Origin: Flavonifractor sp. An306
GTDB taxonomy: Bacteria; Bacillota; Clostridia; Oscillospirales; Oscillospiraceae
Length of the DNA: 64,000 nucleotides
Assembly (NCBI RefSeq): GCF_002159455.1
Contig: NZ_NFIQ01000002.1
Location: 1 to 64,000 of the forward strand
Reading direction: 5' to 3'
In this document: positions 61,429 to 64,000 of the stretch, piece by piece
Layout: each line of letters starts with the position of its first letter
How positions within the stretch are numbered: position 1 is the first letter of the stretch
The notes under the pieces: model-generated
Database searches by the model: none
The model's input: only the letters and a program-made list of their open reading frames with translations
Told to the model about the DNA's origin: nothing
Made by a program: the position numbers and the translations under genes

Positions 61429-62772
61429 TTGAACGAAAATAAAATGGCTGTGATGCCGGTACGCCGGCTGCTGCTCAATATGTCCTGGCCCATGATGCTG
61501 TCCATGCTGATCCAGGGCCTTTACAACCTGGTGGACAGCATGTTTGTCGCCAAGCTCAGCGGGGACAGCTTTGTGGCCCTGTCCCTGGTGTACCCGGTGC
61601 AGACCCTGATGATCGCCGTATGCGTAGGCGTGGGAGTGGGCTTCAACGCCCTGCTCTCCCGGAGGCTGGGAGAGGGCCGCCGGGAGGAGGCCGACCGGGT
61701 AACCGCCAACGGCTATTTCCTCTATCTGGTCTGCTGGCTGGTCTTTCTGGTTCTGGGGGTCAGCCTGGCCCGGCCCTTCCTGACCCTCTTTTCCGACGTG
61801 CCCCAGGTGGTGACCTACGGCAGCCAGTATCTGGCCATCGTCACCGGCGCCTCTCTGGGAATCTGTATGCAATTTGCCGGTGAGCGCACCCTGCAGGCCA
61901 CCGGAAATACAGTGGGACCCATGGTGATCCAGGGCATCGGCGCGGTGATCAACCTGATCCTGGACCCCCTGCTTATCTTTGGCATAGGCCCCTTCCCCAA
62001 GCTGGAGGTGGCGGGCGCCGCCATCGCCACGGTGACGGGGCAGCTGGTAGGCATGGTGGTGGGACTGGTGATGGTGCGGCGCACCCCCTCCGTCACCCTG
62101 TCCTTCCGAGCCTTCCGGCCTGTTCCCGCCATTCTGGCCGACATGCTGCGGGTGGGTATCCCGGCGGCCATGGTACAGGCCCTGGCCACGGTAATGAACC
62201 TGGGAATGAATCTGATCCTCCCCCTGTTCACCTCCGCCGGCGTCTTTATTCTGGGGGCCTACTTCAAGCTCCAGTCCTTCCTGTTCATGCCGCTGTACGG
62301 CATCACCAACGCCCTGGTGCCCATCATCACCTTCAACTACGGGGCCCGATACAAGGCCAGGATCACCGGCACCATCCGTTTCGCCCTGTCCCTGGCCGTA
62401 GGCCTGATGGCAGTGGGCACTGTGGTGATGCTGCTGCTGCCCGGGCCGCTGCTGGGCATCTTTGAGGCCGACGCCGCTGTGCTGGCCGAGGGGATTCCCG
62501 CCCTGCGGACCATCGCCCTGTCCTTCCTGTGCGCCGGGGTCTCCATTGTGCTGTGCTCCGCCCTCCAGGCTCTGGGCTCCGCCAACGCCAGCCTGGTCAT
62601 CACCCTGCTGCGGCAGGTGGCCCTTCTCCTCCCCGCCGCCCTGGTCCTGGGCGCCATCCGCACCGGACTGGTATGGGCTTCTTTCCCGGTTGCCGAGCTG
62701 CTCTCCTGCGCTGTGGCGCTCCTCCTCTGCCGGAGCGTGCTCCATCGGAGGCTGGATGGGCTGGAAGCCTAG
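61429..62772 (+). CDS. MATE-family efflux transporter
   Basis: 447 residues from TTG 61429, 8 bases behind GGAGG; a GTG six codons earlier lies before the ribosome-binding site. Twelve membrane segments; the family start LLLNMSWPMMLSMLIQGLYN and VDSMFVAKLSGDSFVALSLV are clear, and QATGNTVGPMVIQGIGAVIN in the middle. It exports drugs or other cations against Na+ or H+. It ends 4 bp inside the convergent lipoprotein gene. Confidence 0.93.
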   Translation: MNENKMAVMPVRRLLLNMSWPMMLSMLIQGLYNLVDSMFVAKLSGDSFVALSLVYPVQTLMIAVCVGVGVGFNALLSRRLGEGRREEADRVTANGYFLYLVCWLVFLVLGVSLARPFLTLFSDVPQVVTYGSQYLAIVTGASLGICMQFAGERTLQATGNTVGPMVIQGIGAVINLILDPLLIFGIGPFPKLEVAGAAIATVTGQLVGMVVGLVMVRRTPSVTLSFRAFRPVPAILADMLRVGIPAAMVQALATVMNLGMNLILPLFTSAGVFILGAYFKLQSFLFMPLYGITNALVPIITFNYGARYKARITGTIRFALSLAVGLMAVGTVVMLLLPGPLLGIFEADAAVLAEGIPALRTIALSFLCAGVSIVLCSALQALGSANASLVITLLRQVALLLPAALVLGAIRTGLVWASFPVAELLSCAVALLLCRSVLHRRLDGLEA

Positions 62773-63383
62773 CCCTCCGCGCCCGGAGTCAGCTGAAAGT
62801 CCGAAAAGGTGCACTGAATCACCGTATAGCCGTCCTGGGACAGCTCCCCTCGGAGCAGGGCGTGGGTATCCGGGTCAAACCAAAGGGCGCACTCCCGGCC
62901 GGTGCCCGGCTGGGCCTCCGGATCCCGGCAGTCCACCCGGAGCACCTCCCGCTCTCCCAGGGTCTCCAGACCGCAGGCGGCGATGTAGCCGGTCTGGGCG
63001 TAGTCCAGCAGTACCGGCACTGACGATACCGGACTCAGGCCGGTATCGTCCAGGGGGCCGGTTTCCACCCGCGCTCCGTCATACTCCAAATAGGCCTGGT
63101 CCTGCGCCAGCCGGGCCGTAACTCCGGCCACGTTCTCCGGCGCGGTAATGGTGAGCGCACTCTCCCCCTCCCGCTGCCAGGTCAGGTCCACGCCAAAGTC
63201 GTACACCCGCTGGCCATAGTCCGCGGTCACCTCCATGGAGGCGGTACAACCCGCCATTTCCAGATACTCCGCCCGGATATCCAGGGCCAGCTGCTCGGCC
63301 TGACTCCCCCCTTCCCCGCCGCAGCAGGTCAGGGTCAGACAGAGGGCTATCGTCAAGGTACATACTCCCAACCAGCGGCCCAC
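62769..63383 (-). CDS. lipoprotein, LolA/LppX-like fold likely
   Basis: 204 residues. Signal MGRWLGVCTLTIALCLTLTC with lipobox-like LTCC (Cys at ~20-21). The mature part is beta-rich with LALDIRAEYLEMAGCTASME, ALTITAPENVAGVTARL and LWFDPDTHALLRGEL, the periodic pattern of lipoprotein-carrier-like sandwich domains. It precedes no partner in the same direction except the NAD(P)HX dehydratase upstream. Function unknown. Confidence 0.65.
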   Translation of the reverse strand: MGRWLGVCTLTIALCLTLTCCGGEGGSQAEQLALDIRAEYLEMAGCTASMEVTADYGQRVYDFGVDLTWQREGESALTITAPENVAGVTARLAQDQAYLEYDGARVETGPLDDTGLSPVSSVPVLLDYAQTGYIAACGLETLGEREVLRVDCRDPEAQPGTGRECALWFDPDTHALLRGELSQDGYTVIQCTFSDFQLTPGAEG

Positions 63384-63398
63384 AGACCACCCTCCTTT

Positions 63399-64000
63399 TT
63401 ACTCCATATGCATTCGGATCACCCGGGGCAGGGCGGCCACCAGATCAGAGGGGGTCATGCCGTATTCCCCAATCTCGGCGGCGCACAGGTCGCCGGCGGC
63501 GCCGTGGAGCCACACTGCCAGGGGCACCGCCTGCCGGGCGGGCATCCCCTGGCCCAGCAGGGACAGGATGATGCCGGACAGCACGTCCCCGCTGCCACCC
63601 TTGGCCATACCAGGATTGCCGGTGGTATTGACGTAGGCGGTGCCGTCGGGGAAGGCGGTAATGGTGCCGTGCCCCTTGAGGACCAGACAGCAGCCATGCT
63701 CCATGGCAAAGCGTCGTGCCTCCCCCAGCCGGTCTCCGCCGGACAGGTCGCCTCCCAACCGGGCAAACTCCCCGTCATGGGGGGTCAGAATGGTGTGCAG
63801 TCCCTTCCGCTCGTCCAGTACATCTATATGTCTCTCCAGGGCGTTTATGCCGTCGGCGTCCAGCACCACCGGCACATGGATCTCCCGCAGCAGTTGGCGC
63901 ACCACCGCCGACACCCCGTTGCCCCGGCCCAGTCCGGGACCGATGAGGCAGACGCCGCAGCCGTCCAGGCGGCCATGGACCGCCTCCCCGGCCTCCAGGG
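63399..64000 (-). CDS. nnrD: ADP/ATP-dependent NAD(P)H-hydrate dehydratase, 5' end outside the window
   Basis: About 200 residues of the C-terminal part are visible and the frame stays open to the right edge, reading CGVCLIGPGLGRGNGVSAVV before the apparent start at 63914, so the true start is outside. Motifs PVVLDADGINAL, LTPHDGEFARLGG and the signature GNPGMAKGGSGDVLSG are those of the NnrD/YjeF C-terminal domain, which repairs hydrated NAD(P)H. Whether an epimerase domain is fused in front cannot be seen. Confidence 0.93.
   Translation of the reverse strand, partial: LEAGEAVHGRLDGCGVCLIGPGLGRGNGVSAVVRQLLREIHVPVVLDADGINALERHIDVLDERKGLHTILTPHDGEFARLGGDLSGGDRLGEARRFAMEHGCCLVLKGHGTITAFPDGTAYVNTTGNPGMAKGGSGDVLSGIILSLLGQGMPARQAVPLAVWLHGAAGDLCAAEIGEYGMTPSDLVAALPRVIRMHME

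Overview
The window reads as a chromosomal segment of a spore-forming, anaerobic, high-G+C member of the Clostridia. The gene content and style suggest the Flavonifractor / Pseudoflavonifractor / Lawsonibacter part of the Oscillospiraceae, but no 16S or marker alignment was possible, so this is inference. The pointers are spoIIGA-sigE and spoVAD-spoVAE (endospores), rubrerythrin and desulfoferrodoxin (anaerobe oxidative defence), an FMN-riboswitch riboflavin operon, pyrK-pyrD type pyrimidine synthesis, a 2-hydroxyacyl-CoA dehydratase activase system and many two-cluster ferredoxin domains.

Region 1 (1-3656) is AT-rich and unlike the rest. It holds one large gene, a STAND-type P-loop NTPase with a C-terminal S1 RNA-binding domain, and ends at a 3' half of a tRNA-Ala(CGC) gene (3657-3713). 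The simplest reading is the distal end of a genomic island integrated in tRNA-Ala. The NTPase is my main candidate for an undescribed (possibly defence) system.

Region 2 (3714-5100) is a graveyard of truncated genes: a serine-recombinase C-terminus, a RepA-like ATPase fragment, and a flavodoxin/ferredoxin-type 4Fe-4S fragment on the opposite strand that abuts a truncated ankyrin gene.

Region 3 (5100-13770) is accessory: two ankyrin-repeat genes and a TPR-like gene, a divergent HxlR regulator / Fe-S aldo-keto reductase pair, two neighbouring HExxH putative metalloprotease-type proteins (SprA-like and DUF4157), a YcxB-like membrane protein and a lipoprotein.

Region 4 (13776-29460) carries a MarR-controlled pair of ABC exporter half-transporters, an ECF sigma / anti-sigma pair with its own ECF-type promoter, pyrG (CTP synthase) with a leader hairpin, a MacAB-like tripartite exporter, a 66-nt near-perfect hairpin, and the rubrerythrin / desulfoferrodoxin / PerR-like cluster.

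Region 5 (29461-48184) is mostly housekeeping: riboflavin operon ribD-ribE-ribBA-ribH under an FMN riboswitch, a YgiQ-type radical SAM protein, a phosphatase-GNAT fusion, the pyrimidine cluster pyrC-pyrF-pyrK-pyrD behind a leader attenuator, sigE and spoIIGA, hisC, an S1-domain protein, guaB, and an acyl-ACP thioesterase next to a zinc-ribbon protein.

Region 6 (48339-64000) holds spoVAD-spoVAE (without spoVAC), brnQ, a 56-residue ferredoxin, clpC, malQ, a two-gene version of the giant activase/2-hydroxyacyl-CoA dehydratase protein, a GNAT acetyltransferase, a MATE exporter, a lipoprotein and the 3' part of an NAD(P)HX dehydratase gene running off the right edge.

Start codons were moved from the longest open frame where a Shine-Dalgarno sequence clearly favoured another start; such choices are stated in each entry. 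All family names are from reading motifs, not from database searches.
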